DNA of 64,000 nt, taken from positions 130,398,972-130,462,971 of the forward strand of contig NC_060248.1 in the NCBI RefSeq assembly GCF_921293095.1. The letters run 5' to 3'. Shown in pieces: positions 42,022-53,230 of the stretch; positions within the stretch are counted from its first letter, which is position 1, and every line of letters begins with the position of its first letter. Below the pieces are notes generated by a model. The model ran no database searches. It had not been told where the DNA came from and saw only the letters and a program-made list of their open reading frames with translations. The translations under genes and the position numbers were made by a program. Origin of the DNA: Ischnura elegans. Lineage: Eukaryota; Arthropoda; Insecta; Odonata; Coenagrionidae.

Positions 42022-43198
42022 GTACAACGGAGCTGGACAACACTGTCCTCGCCCCGCCCCTTCTTCCACGAGCCACACTCACGCTGAGTACTCAGAAGAG
42101 CGCCTGGCACGTTAGGCTGTCCTCACTCCACACTCCTGTAATTTGCTTCAATTGTAGATCTAAATATTTTATGTATAGCGTTCCACATTTTTCGACAGAT
42201 CACTTGTGCAGCTCCTATTTATTGACGTCATCATGTAAAATTAGTCAAATTGAAAAAAATGGAAAGGGTATAGCAGGTTAAGATGATGAAAAGTGCCCCC
42301 CGATATTTTGAAAAATAAAAAATATGCAATTAAAGTGCATCCAAAATTATGTGTTTACACAAAGTTTCAGGCCTCAACAATGGAAAACAACCCCAGAAAA
42401 AATTGAAACACGATTTTTAGTTTTTTTTAACCATATCTCCAGTTTTTATTTTTGTAAAATCGTTTTCTTGATTTTAAATTGTGTATACTATTATGGTCTA
42501 CCATTCTCATTTTTTTCAAAAATTTTGAACCAAAAAATAAACTTTTATAGAAGTTTGAAATTTTCAAAATAAAATTAAAAATTTTAGGAAACAATAGACA
42601 CGCCGAAAAAAAGATGTTATTACCCCTATCTTAAAGTATAATCCTAATTTTTGTCAAATTTTTAAAATTGGTGGAACAGGGTCAAAAGCACGAATAACTG
42701 CTTTGTGCCATTTGCATCTATGCATTCCAGGAGGATACTTGATTTGATTGTTGAGAGCAACGATTGTTGATCAGTTTCTAATATTATCAGACATGAGCCC
42801 TGTCCATTTAATGACTAATACAGATATCGAGGGCCAAATTTTGCTAATATCTTAAATTTAATTTGCATTGCAGAAAACTGATATGGAAACACATACCAAC
42901 TCCAAGCGGGGATATCGGGTGTGAAATATGGCATGGATATGTATATACTCTTATCGAATGGGAAAAAAAACATGCTTGTGAAATGAGGATGAATGAACTC
43001 TTACGTGCTCAATGAGGACGAAGAAGTGCGGAGACAAAGGAAATCACTATTTCTAGACTTGTTTGCGAATGACTGAGGAAAAGAAGATAAGCTTGCATCG
43101 AATGAATTGCTCCCGAATCACGCAATCCGTCCCTTTCGATGGATAGCTCGAGGGATCGCTTCAATGATGACCGATGAAAAATGATCGTTTCACGCTAT
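42022..43198. other. Unassigned DNA; A/T homopolymer-rich at 42240-42660
   Basis: No gene seen. 43110-43190 contains CTCGAG/GATCGC motifs reminiscent of Q family MITE ends, perhaps a fragment. Confidence 0.4.
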
Positions 43199-43866
43199 AA
43201 TAGGGTGGTCTCCTATTATTATTTTATTCCCTAAATCGAAAAATTATTACTCGTGGAGTACGTATTTCACGCTTTTAGATTTTTAAATTACGATATCTAT
43301 TTTTCGCGATTAAATAAAAAGTGAAATTTTCAATCACGCGAAAACGCGACGGCTAAGTATGAATGATGGGAAAACTCCGTGTGACGTCGTTCTGGTTCCC
43401 GCTGTCGGCGTGTGAGGTGACCTTGGGGCGAGGCGTTGAGCGCTTATACGATGCAGGCCGCTAGCAGGTAGCAGAGTACCCTTGCTAGCAGGTAGCGCTG
43501 GCTTAAATAAGGATTATTAATACCCTATCAAACGAAGGAAACTTTCCTACCTTAGCCAGTTTTAATAGGTGATTATTAAGAGATGATTCCCTGAGCTCTG
43601 TGCCTCATGCATGCATTGGCAATCTCAGACAATGTAAAACTCCTATCTACTCGTATAGAAACTAGGTCCCTGTGACGTCTCGTGGAGTGGCATGGCATGG
43701 TCGCCCATCTGGCCTGTTTCAAATGTGGTTAAAATTGAGCATTGCCATTCGTCTAAACTGGGATTTCTAAAACAAAAACAAATTGTATATTATGAATACA
43801 CTAATGGTGGGTAACGAATCGCAATCAATGCATTTCGTTTTCTTTGATGAAGGAAACTACCCTATT
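43199..43866 (+). repeat. R family MITE-like repeat, copy 3 (most complete, 668 bp)
   Basis: AATAGGGTGGTCTCC at the left; inverse of AATAGGGTAGTTTCC at the right. Contains all blocks seen separately in copies 1 and 2, including the GC-rich segment and the 'tactcgtatagaaactagg' block, so it is the best guide to the family's full structure. Confidence 0.87.
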
Positions 43867-43917
43867 GACGGAATAAGTGATCGACGGAGCAAGTGATGAA
43901 GTGGGTATGTCATATCA

Positions 43918-43974
43918 CAATTTCTGAATCACAAAGTCATACCCATTGGATATGACTTTGTGATTCAGAAATTG
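43918..43974. repeat. Perfect hairpin, 24-bp arms, 9-base loop
   Basis: Arm 43918-43941 (caatttctgaatcacaaagt...) is the exact reverse complement of 43951-43974; loop CCCATTGGA. Lies 52 bp right of R copy 3. Confidence 0.92.
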
Positions 43975-45884
43975 GGATGGAAAAAATGACCGCATGATTC
44001 AGGTTTTAGCACGATTTTAAGTGCACCAAAAACAGCAATACTCTATTTCGCGTTAATGATCGTTGCGAGGTCTTCATAATGAAATTGGCAAATCACAAGA
44101 TAGCGGTCATTTTCCACAAGTAATTTTTAAATATACAATAACCATTTTATACTATACCACTGGTTCCAATACATTTTCTTTTATCCTCAGGATGCTGTAT
44201 TTTGCATTATTCACCTCAATATATTATAATGTGTATTGAAGCTGGTAGTGAAATTAACGCATTTTTGGGAAACTTCCAATGACTTGTTTTTACTAAAATG
44301 TTATAATTCCATCAGACTAATCTTGAAACATCTCTCTATATTCATAATTTGAAATCTGAATCCAATAATAGCTGTAACTTCGCAGGAAGAAAACACACAT
44401 TCCCAGCAACATAAAAAATGCTAAACTACAGACAAAATATTTCTCGTAATTCTAGTTTTTAATTTGGATATTATTTAGCATGCAATCTCTATCGGCAACT
44501 AAACCTGGCTCCCTTATTAACGTAGCCAGATGTTAGTTACTGAATCAATGCCAATGTTGCCAATTCGCACGCGCCATATTTCATCACACCCACTGTATAT
44601 TTCGTTTGAAAGATGATGAAAGTTAGTATTCATTGTTGGTTATTCGCCGATGTAACGGAATGTAACTATTTCGGAAAATGAAGTATCAGAGGATAAGTGC
44701 CTCTTGACTCGTTGTCTCCTCATCAGATGTATCGCTGGTAGTCGTCACTTGGGAAAAACTTATGGGGAGACTTGAGACCCCCAACTGTGCAGCCCCTTGG
44801 CAACGTGTATGCCATTAGCAGCTGGAAAAAGATTTATCGCAATTCCTGGTTTTAATTTTGATGCAATATAATTGTACCTTATAAGATTTTTACTGCGGAT
44901 ATCTACAATATACTGGGAGTACTGGTCAGAGAGAAAACCATAAAAAGTTAATATTCCACAGATTGGGCTATCGTGTAGTTATAACTAAGAATGGTATATA
45001 AACTTTTAAGCTTCAGAACTATAACTCCCGAAAAGTCTCTTAGCACCATGAAAAATGTTTAATTCAGCTCTTCGCGGGAACGTAAGCATGTGGAGTATCA
45101 ATATCGATAATTTATCCAATGATGATATTTTTTCACAGAAATGAGGCGGAAATTTTCATTGATGTAGCATAAATATGCAAAACATATGAAAAATATTTGT
45201 CTGAAATGCGCAAGTTTTCATTTCGGGCTGGAAAAATTTGTACAATTTACGTACCTGATTATAGTGATTGATTGTGGTGTGTATCACTAATAAGAAAATG
45301 TAGACGTTAGAAATAGCATTGTTGCATTAATATTATCGGGCGAAAAATTAGAGTACTATTTTATGGTAATTCTTGTGTCAACATTTGTGTCAACATTTGT
45401 GTCAAGTGTCCATTTAAAAATGCATTGTTGTCCCTTATCCCTCATTGATACATAGAAGAGGTATATATAAAATTTAGACGATGAGCAAAGCGCTATAACG
45501 ACACGCTGCCTATATTGATGACAAAAGAGATTGAATAGCTGTTGTCTCACCGACAGATTAAATGTATTTTCCAGAACTGCGAATATTTATTTTACGTATA
45601 ACAACAAGTCCCACTTGAGCACCATGCCATCACTGCACTCGAAGTATTAACACAATGTCAGTCCTTCACTAGCGTTACTTATGAGTGTGAAGGTTGGCAA
45701 AGGATTACCATGCTTGAAAATTCAACGGCGGTTTGATTGCAGCTTAAAGAGTGGAGGAATTCGCAATCTTAAATCTTCGATGAAAAAATGTACACTTCGG
45801 GAAGTTAATTTGTTTTGTGGAGATATCGTTACATAGAAGTCAGTCTGTAACCACTGAATGCGTGAAGAATGCTTGTTGAAGTTA
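43975..45884. other. Unique AT-rich DNA
   Basis: No gene or repeat supported. 'caacatttgtgt' is tandemly repeated twice at ~45380. Confidence 0.5.
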
Positions 45885-46205
45885 AAAGTAATTATTTTAA
45901 CGAAATGTTAATTTGAATCAACAACATTTAGTGTTGAAGTTTATAAATAAGCAAAGGGTTGTCAAGGGTAAGAAAAGTTGCTGAGCTCCAAAATGGTTCT
46001 TTTCTAAATTAATGAACCCAAGAGATGTATTATTGATTAATTAACAAGGGAAAGAGTCCTAGAAATTGTTTTAACGAAATGTTAATTTAAATCAACAACA
46101 TTGTTGAAGTTTATAAATATAAATAAAGGATTGTCAGCGGTAATAAAAAGTTGTTGACTAGTTACCAGTGCAGTTGAATAAATACGTTAAAAGAGACAAC
46201 AACAT
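45885..46205 (-). repeat. U family repeat, tandem copies 2 and 3
   Basis: Two direct units (45892-45981 and 46069-46155) share 'ttaacgaaatgttaattt', 'gaagtttataaat' and 'gtcaagggtaag'-type blocks. The second runs on into 'gttgttgactagttaccag' and 'aacatcgtgtataattaaga'. Confidence 0.6.
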
Positions 46206-46350
46206 CGTGTATAATTAAGAAGAATAATGAGTTACTTTATTGCTCACCTTTTCTCTAGGGGACTTCTCTGCGGACGAAGTACCGATGCACGCTGAAGTTG
46301 AGGGTTTCCCACGATTGGTTCTCAAGTGGTGAAGACGAGGGCTTTTATAC
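46151..46350 (-). promoter_or_regulatory. LTR-like module: TATA box, AATAAA and TG...CA end
   Basis: On the minus strand: TATAAAAG at ~46343-46336, then ~110 bp, then AATAAA at ~46226-46221, then a segment ending ACTAGTCAACA at 46151. This is the U3-R-U5 order of a retrotransposon LTR, with the U family sequence as following leader. The LTR's upstream end is not found and no gag/pol lies nearby, so it is only a candidate. Confidence 0.3.
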
Positions 46351-46980
46351 AAGCATCCAGGAAAGGGAAACCGCGATCTTCTATTCACTGCTGCGCGTAG
46401 AATTTGTGGGGAGAGAGGGAAGCTAGCAGCGCCACCATTGTCCTCGAAAAAAACAGCAATATGTGTCTTGAGAGGAGCTGTCAAGAGTGTTATATGGTTA
46501 TCAAAAGGTTTAGCCTGGCAGCAACATGCTGTTCAAACTCTAGCGCAAGGTTTTACTTTCAAACAAAAGTATATGAGGCATTTAAATGTGTTGGAATCAT
46601 TCCATTTAACATTTTTTCACGAAACGAACTGGTATGGTAAATTAAATAATTCCCAAACACTATAACTGATTCCGTCCTTGCCTCGTCCCTGATAGAGGTC
46701 GAACACATTATTTACCTTACGGTCGCGAATCGCTTTCCTTTATCGTATTTCATTCCTGTTCTTGCTGACGCCATGCCTCGGAAGACATTTTTATATCCCT
46801 CCTTTAATAAAAGATACCTTCAGAAATAACCAGCTTCGTGGAATTTGCGGAAGACGCCCGACTTCATATTTGGCGAAGGATTTGACACGAGTACACACTG
46901 TGGTGTTCATGGGAAAAATTTCCCGCCATAAACGTCCCAGTATACTAATTTTCCTCTTTCGTAGCTCATCATTAAGACTT
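46351..46980. other. Unassigned DNA
   Basis: Nothing recognised. Confidence 0.45.
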
Positions 46981-46989
46981 ATATGGCCC

Positions 46990-47090
46990 TTAAATTTGGC
47001 AATAGCCTGATTTTTCCTCTTTTTCCTCTTTGGCAATGGCCTAATTTTCCTCTCATTTTTTGGCAATGGCCTGATTTTCCTTTGTCGCAG
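46990..47090 (+). repeat. Short tandem repeat, ~24-30 bp unit, three copies
   Basis: Unit TTTGGCAATGGCCTGATTTT plus CCTC occurs three times with small length changes. Confidence 0.75.
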
Positions 47091-47114
47091 CACGTGGTGG
47101 TACGTTCTTTCAAG

Positions 47115-47771
47115 CAGGGATGGCAAGTGAAACAAAACGAAGATGTTTCGTTTCGACACGGAGGGAATCGAAAATACGAGCCCTAGGTTTAGTTTCGTTC
47201 CTGCATGAAATTAAAATCACCAAGGAGTTTAGTTTCGACCCGGGACGAAACTTTACTCCCAGGAACGAAACTAAGTTAATCGAAACTCCGCTGCTCATAG
47301 TTAAGTTTCGATCCCAGAAGCTGAGTAGAGGGGGATAAGATGGAATAGCTTCGACCCATTACGTTCGACATACGTGTAGAGAGGTTAAAACATTGAGCTT
47401 AAAAATCGAATGACCAATTTGCGTTCAATTTTCTCCTGTTAGTGGTGAAAATATGAGTGCCCCATGCATCTAATGGCCTCTATTTCATTCAACCATACTT
47501 CGTACTCGCTGTGTGGGCCGAAACTAAAAACCTTTTACAAGGTGAAGCACGTGGTCCCTCCGGCGCGAAGCATAATCTGTGTTTCGTTTCGTCCCAGAGT
47601 TTTACTTTAGTTTCGACCCGAAGTGGTTTACACTCCAATTTCGTTTTCACCCCGAGTTTAGCTCCCTGGATTTAAATTCATTTCGTATCGTTTCTACATT
47701 TCGCTCCCGGGAACGAAACTATTGAAACTTTTCTGGTTTTGACTTTCGTATAGTTTCTATTGGCATCCCTG
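47115..47771. mobile_element. hAT-like element rich in GAAACT/AGTTTC motifs
   Basis: Ends CAGGGATGGCAAGTGAAAC and, inward from the right, CAGGGATGCCAATAGAAAC, a hAT-style terminus. Flanking octamers (ctttcaag, gttccttg) match poorly, so the target duplication is eroded or the call is wrong. The interior repeats 'tttcgttcc', 'gaaactaa' and 'tttcgaccc' on both strands, giving a self-complementary structure. Confidence 0.5.
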
Positions 47772-47944
47772 GTTCCTTGATGGAAGCCGTGCCAACCCCG
47801 CGAGTAAGTATTAGAAAAGGGCGGATGACGTCGCAACTTTGGTCCCAGCATATCTCTAGCGTCTCAATGCGTCGCGTGACTTTCGCACGATTAGCTAATG
47901 TTAAACCATTGCCATGCATTTGAGTGTCAAGAAAAAAATATTGA

Positions 47945-48440
47945 GGGGAAGCTCAGTGACCTTTCATTGGTGAGGAAAGTTAAAAATATTTTAATATATT
48001 TTATTTCATTTTTGCATGTCCCTCGTTATTCCTTCCGGGTTCATTGATGTGACACCACCATCGATGAGAGTTTTCCCACGTCACGTGATACGTATGGTGG
48101 GTAAACGAGTTAACCATACAAGGATACCTTGCTAGCCGCACGCTACCAATCCTTACTCCAAGTTTTCAACTTCAGTATTACCATGGGAAGTTTGGATACA
48201 AATGTGTATCATGGAAACCAAGAAATATCATTCAAGGGAAGGCCAATAACATTTCAGACCGTATTCACTATTGAGGTGAAAACAGTTCAAAAATATTTCA
48301 ATATATTGTATTCAATTTTCATTTGTGCCTAAATTTCCTCTCCCGGCTCATTGATATTTCCCACGTCACGTGGTGCATACGATAGGTACACGTATGTATT
48401 TACAGGAGAGGATGCTTACGACGTACTAATCCTTAATCCA
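47945..48440 (+). repeat. Two tandem, diverged copies of a dispersed repeat
   Basis: Units at ~47945-48155 and ~48215-48440 share 'gttaaaaatattttaatata', 'ccgggttcattga', 'cccacgtcacgtg' and a following 'atacg-ta' segment. A third copy is at 56085-56290. Function and family unknown. Confidence 0.55.
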
Positions 48441-48841
48441 GGGTGTCAACAGCCAATTCTTATGTTGCGGTCGAAAACACTGAGCTCACGGGCGAAACGT
48501 TGATTAATGGACCTTATGCGGAACAGAAGAAATACATAAAATGAGGAACTGGGAAGAGGGAAATGGGAAATGACTAATTAGGACCATTCATGTAACGCGT
48601 TTGTTGAATTACCCCCTTAAGCGGTGGGCTACGTATAAAAGCAGACATAATGTTGATACAGTTACCAAAACGGTCTCTTAGGGTTGGTGAATTTTTGCAC
48701 TCCGCTATTTTCCAATTTTTAAAACTGGTGATTCGTTTGAGGTAGAAAATGTAGTGCGTGAGCATTTGCACTAAAGGTTTGAATCAGAAATTTTCACTGA
48801 CGTCGTATACATGAAACATGATCACTGGTCAACAATCCCAA

Positions 48842-48962
48842 GATTGCTTTGACGCAGCTCTCCCCTCAGTTCTCCTGTCAGTTAATATTTTCGGACCTAC
48901 GCAAGCAATTCCTACATATTTCTCCTCTTTTACATCCTACTTTACACGCTCCGTACTTACTT
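48842..48962 (-). repeat. RTE-like LINE 3' terminus
   Basis: 'gacgcagctctcccctcag', 'cctgtcagttaat', 'ttttacatcctactttacac' match the inverted ends at 19060-19140 and 19825-19905. Confidence 0.65.
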
Positions 48963-49224
48963 GAATCGACATATGAGATGATAATCGACCGATGAGAAAA
49001 ATAATGGCCTGGAAGTATTTATTTTGTCGGGCCAGATTGTGTTTTCCGGGCACCATGCGGTGACGTCGAGAAGCTCACTCCGATGCATCTGAAATATCAA
49101 TGAGCTATCACCAATTGATGGCTGATATCCCATCCCAAAGTAAAACCAAAAATGTGCGCATCTAGCCATCTTGAGAGGGACCTCTCCATAGTTGCGATCC
49201 ATTCAAATACATGGGAAATCGCGC

Positions 49225-49480
49225 AATCTGGAACATTTTCTACATCTACGTAATACCCTGCGAGCCACCTCTAGGGTGCTTGGCAGAAGGTGACAAATCA
49301 CCAACATGCAGCATGCAAGAGGACCACCACATGCACACCGCACGGTCATAGAAATATTACGCGCACTAGAAAAATATACATGCTTATTCATAAAAAAAAC
49401 TTGCTAATTGTTAGTAATTCCTAGAGCAAATACATGCAAGGTTAGAACTATTAAAAAACATGCAATGAGTGATCCTAGGG
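49225..49480 (-). repeat. CR1/L2-like LINE 3' end
   Basis: The minus strand ends '...cgcagggtattacgtagatgt' and contains 'gccaagcaccctagaggtgg', the same tail as 55030-55310. 3' UTR only; coding is not apparent. Confidence 0.65.
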
Positions 49481-50185
49481 AGCGACGCCATTAATCCTAT
49501 CAATTAAGACAACGTTGCTATCCTTAATAGTACGAGGGAAGAATGACATTTTAAATCTCTCTGTTTTGCAGTCTATTTCTTTTATTTTATCCTCATGATC
49601 ACGTCTACTATAGTACGATGTTAAATGATGGATAGTTCTCAGCACATATATTTCAGGTGCGATTGCGGCATGGGTAAAATATTACTTTGGTTCCGTACAG
49701 AAATTGTTGCGCCTCAAAATTCACTATTTTTTTCAATCTAATTTTATGCATTCTTCTATTTAAAATAGATGAGAGTCAGTTAATGTTTGGAGTGGCCGAA
49801 CGGGCTTCAGTCTGGCTTCATCAGCTCCCGTGCACAGCGGTGCATGGCGACCATTGTTTTTGAGTTCAGTGTGTATATGGGGCCGATAGTGCGAACTTGG
49901 GTTGCCTTGGGAGGGGAAGGAAATCGATGTGGAAGGGTGGGGAGGAGTGGGGAGGGGGGGAGAAGGGAGGAGGCTGGAGTGGGCTATCAAGGAGAATCAA
50001 CAAAGGCTGTGTGTGTGTGTTTGCGCTTTTTTTTCGAAAGACAGGGAAGTTCGATTTGAACCATGCCTTCATTCACGTTCCAATCCAGCCAGTTCCAGCT
50101 AACTGCGTCCTCAGCCCACTTGAAAATATACAGCCATACTTTGAGTTCACACATGGTGTTGATATCCTTGGATTGATATTCAGAT
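49481..50185. other. Unassigned; GT and GGA low-complexity near 49900-50020
   Basis: A short GT microsatellite (50008-50020) and G-rich runs produce spurious ORFs. Nothing else supported. Confidence 0.4.
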
Positions 50186-51868
50186 TTGAATGCTGATTAC
50201 ATTAGACATTGTCATCATCCTACGTATACTATTTCTAATATAGGTTTCATGGGAAAAATGTGGAAACAATACATCGAGGAGTTATATGATGGATATATGA
50301 CAATTAGTACAAGCACAGTGATTGAGAACGAAGGTGAAATCAATCAAGAAGAAGAAGGAGACAGCATACTGAGGGGAGAATTTGAAAAAGCACTATCAAA
50401 ACTCAAGAATAATAAAGCACCTGGCATAGATGACATACCAGCAGAATTATTGAAGATGACTGGAGAAGAAACACATAATGCACTATATCAACTAGTGTGT
50501 GAGATTTACGAAACAGGTGACATTCCCTCAGATTACCAAAAGTGTATAATGATACCAATCCCAAAGAAAACATCAGCCAACAGATGTGAACAATACCGCA
50601 CATTGAGCCTTGTCACACATGCCTCTAAAATACTGTCTATCATTGTACTAAGCCGGATTGAAGATAAGGTTGAAACTCTCCTCAGCGAAGACCAATTTGG
50701 ATTTAGAAAAGGACGAGGAACCAGAGATGCAGTACTTGCCATTAGAATCATACTAGAAAAAAGATTGAGTAAAGAAAAGAACACCTACATAGCTTTTGTT
50801 GATCTTGAAAAAGCTTTTGATAGTGTTGATTGGAAGCAGCTCTTTACCATAATGAAAGAAGCAAAGATAAATTACAAAGATAGAAGAATTATCTGGGGTC
50901 TCTATAGAGAAGAAATTGCAGTGCTGAGATTTGGACAATATGAACAGCAGGCCAAAATTAGAAAAGGAGTGAGACAGGGATGTTCATTGTCACCTGCGCT
51001 ATTTAACTTATACCTACAAAGAGCACTGGACGAGGCAGAGAGCAACTTACCGGAAGCAGGAATTAAGGTCCATGGGCAGAGGATATATAAGCTATGTTTT
51101 GCGGACGACTTAGCAGTCTTGGCAGAAAGTGAAGACCAACTACAAGAAGTGCTTAGGGAGATGGAAGTCACGCTGGCTAGATACAATCTAAAGTTAAGCA
51201 GGACCAAAACCAAGACACTCGTTGTAAGCAAAACAGGAATACCAGCACATATAACTTTGGGTAATACACAGCTGAACAATGTAGAAGAATTCACGTGTTT
51301 AGGAAGCAAGATCACCACGGATGCCAGAAGCAAAAGGGAAATAAGCAGTAGAATACAACAGGCAAAAATAGCTTTCAACAAGAAGAGAAAGATATACGTT
51401 TCAAAAAACATGAGTATCAAGATTAGGATGAATCTACTCAAAACTTTTGTATGGAGCATAATGCTTTATGGTAGTGAAACTTGGACGATAGGAGCAGCAG
51501 AGAAAAAAAGGATTGATGCCTTTGAACTATGGTGCTACCGTAGAATGTTAAAAGTTTCATGGGTAGACCGGGTAACGAATGAGGAGATACTGGAAAGACT
51601 GGGAGTGAAAGCAGACCTGTGGAGAATTCTAACTGCAAGGAGAAGTAAATGGGTAGGACATTTACTGAGACAAAATAATGGATTGGTAAAAACAGTTTTA
51701 GAGGGCACTGTGGAGGGGAAGAGCGGCAGAGGAAGGCCGAGGTTGAGCTATATCACCCAAGTTATGAAGGACATGGGCTGCAACAGCTACCTAGAGCTGA
51801 AGAGGCTGGCGGAGGACAGACAGAGATGGAGAGACTGCTGCAAACCAACCCAAGGGTTGATTACTTAG
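50186..51868 (+). CDS. RTE-clade LINE reverse transcriptase, 5'-truncated
   Basis: 560-codon frame, the only long one in the window. It opens at a TTG; the first ATG is at 50249 (residue 22), so the true start lay upstream and is lost. RT blocks in order: KAPGIDDIPAELLK (77-90), DQFGFRKGRGTRDA (169-182), AFVDLEKAFDSVDW (203-216, catalytic D206), RQGCSLSPALFNLYL (263-277), FADD (305-308, catalytic D307/D308), CLGSKI (371-376). It is followed by the clade-typical LYGSETWTI (428-436), YRRMLKVSWVDRVTNEEIL (451-469) and GRGRPRL (514-520). The apurinic-like endonuclease is missing. With no internal stop and all catalytic Asp present, this looks like a young copy, yet it cannot retrotranspose alone. 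Related dead copies: 19040-20185, 21056-22129, 60775-61165. Confidence 0.93.
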   Translation: MNADYIRHCHHPTYTISNIGFMGKMWKQYIEELYDGYMTISTSTVIENEGEINQEEEGDSILRGEFEKALSKLKNNKAPGIDDIPAELLKMTGEETHNALYQLVCEIYETGDIPSDYQKCIMIPIPKKTSANRCEQYRTLSLVTHASKILSIIVLSRIEDKVETLLSEDQFGFRKGRGTRDAVLAIRIILEKRLSKEKNTYIAFVDLEKAFDSVDWKQLFTIMKEAKINYKDRRIIWGLYREEIAVLRFGQYEQQAKIRKGVRQGCSLSPALFNLYLQRALDEAESNLPEAGIKVHGQRIYKLCFADDLAVLAESEDQLQEVLREMEVTLARYNLKLSRTKTKTLVVSKTGIPAHITLGNTQLNNVEEFTCLGSKITTDARSKREISSRIQQAKIAFNKKRKIYVSKNMSIKIRMNLLKTFVWSIMLYGSETWTIGAAEKKRIDAFELWCYRRMLKVSWVDRVTNEEILERLGVKADLWRILTARRSKWVGHLLRQNNGLVKTVLEGTVEGKSGRGRPRLSYITQVMKDMGCNSYLELKRLAEDRQRWRDCCKPTQGLIT

Positions 51869-52010
51869 AAGAAAAGAATATAGGTTTCAAGGCAGCTCTC
51901 CATTTCTCTCTCCTATCTAGCCTAGCCTTTTCATGGTGACGTATTTCTTCCCTTTTACATCCTTAATTATATAATTATATTTTATGCTATATTAAATCTT
52001 TACAAAATGG
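51869..52010 (+). repeat. RTE LINE 3' UTR
   Basis: Contains 'aaggcagctctccatttctc' and 'cccttttacatccttaatta', the counterparts of 3' segments near other RTE ends, then fades into AT-rich DNA. Confidence 0.55.
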
Positions 52011-52497
52011 GGAGTGAAAAGTGTATTCATCCCTTAAAACCTTTTCCATTAGGTAGGTACCATATCATATGTCATAAAAAGCTAAGAAAAATGGTTATTT
52101 TAATGTTATATAAAGTTTTAATTTCAAATTTCACCCCCTAAATCTTTTCAACCTCAGTCAAGTTTGTCTCTCTCTTGACCCTGATAGCCTTAAAACGTCA
52201 TTTTTTTTCGATCAGAAGCAGATAACATTAGTAAAAGTCCCTTGAAAAGCGATAAGTTTAGATAAGGGGTTGTTTTCCCCTATTTTGTGGTTGCTCGTAA
52301 AAATGGAGGGTGATAGAAAAAAACGGAGGTCATTTTCGGATTCAGCGACCCAAAATTAGCCAGAAACACCGTAAATTGTAGCCAGGCATTTTTTGAACTA
52401 TTTTTTGCAGAACAGTGTTACCTGACCCACGTAGCTCTTTTGAGGCCTTTCGAACAGTAGGGAATCATCAGAATGAGGTAGACAGGAAAAAGACTGA
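52011..52497. other. Unassigned DNA
   Basis: No feature seen. Confidence 0.5.
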
Positions 52498-52505
52498 TGG
52501 ATGAC

Positions 52506-53222
52506 CAGTGGCGTAGCCAGGAATTTCGTTCGGGGGAGGGAGGGGGGGAAAGTTTTTGAAAAACAGGGTGCTAAGTAGAGGGATTGAAACTAATTATAGC
52601 ACTTTTCATAATCGAAACAAACTTGATATTTGAAAGAAAAATTTAGTAAATTCATGATTTCTCAATATTTTTTCTTTAATGAAGGAAAATATTTGTGCTT
52701 TTATTAGGGATGGTCGGATCGCATACCTCGGATCCAAATATCCGCGGATATTGCCCTTCATCGGATACATCGGACCCAAAGTCGCGGAAGACGTCGGATC
52801 CGGATCCGAAATTTGTCAATAATAGCTTCACTGAATGAAACTCCCCATGAGGGTGGAAAGAGTTCCGATTCTATCTTCGAATGCGCCGTCGCATGCGATT
52901 CTTGTCCTACTCATGAACCGTTTTGTTTGAAAGCTCTCGCAGAAGTTACGTAGGAGAATTTCAGCCGTGGAAAATAAAAAAAAGGCAAAATACGACTGGC
53001 ACATAGTGTGACTCTTCCCAAGAGATTGAATAATCACCGGGGGAATCTCAGCGTAAGGAATTTGAAAATGCATTTTGATCCGAAAGATCCGGCTCCGAAA
53101 ATCAAGGATCCGATCCGAATCCAGATCCGGAAAAAATCCTGGATCCGTCCATCTCTAGTATTTATACTTCGAAGGGAGGGGGGGTCCAGACCCCTCGGAC
53201 CTTCCCCCTGGCTACGCCACTG
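52506..53222. mobile_element. hAT element, outer copy (717 bp)
   Basis: Inverted ends CAGTGGCGTAGCCAGG, flanked by octamers TGGATGAC (52498-52505) and TGAATGAC (53223-53230), 7 of 8 identical. The original element was ~264 bp; the remainder is a second hAT nested at 52705-53157. Non-coding. Confidence 0.9.
52705..53157. mobile_element. Nested hAT element (453 bp)
   Basis: Starts TAGGGATGGTCGGATC and ends with the inverse of TAGAGATGGACGGATCC, flanked by gcttttat / gtatttat (6 of 8). Both subterminal regions are dense in GGATCCG/CGGATCC repeats. The TAGRGATGG terminus is typical of one hAT lineage. Confidence 0.8.
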
Positions 53223-53230
53223 TGAATGAC

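Noticed and set aside
42240..42660. Possible Helitron or Polinton fragment in an A/T-rich block
   Set aside because: No terminal CTRR/hairpin, no TIR and no coding; only homopolymer-rich sequence.
49760..50102. Several overlapping ORFs around 49.8-50.1 kb
   Set aside because: They overlap on both strands across GGA-rich and GT-repeat sequence; compositional artefacts.
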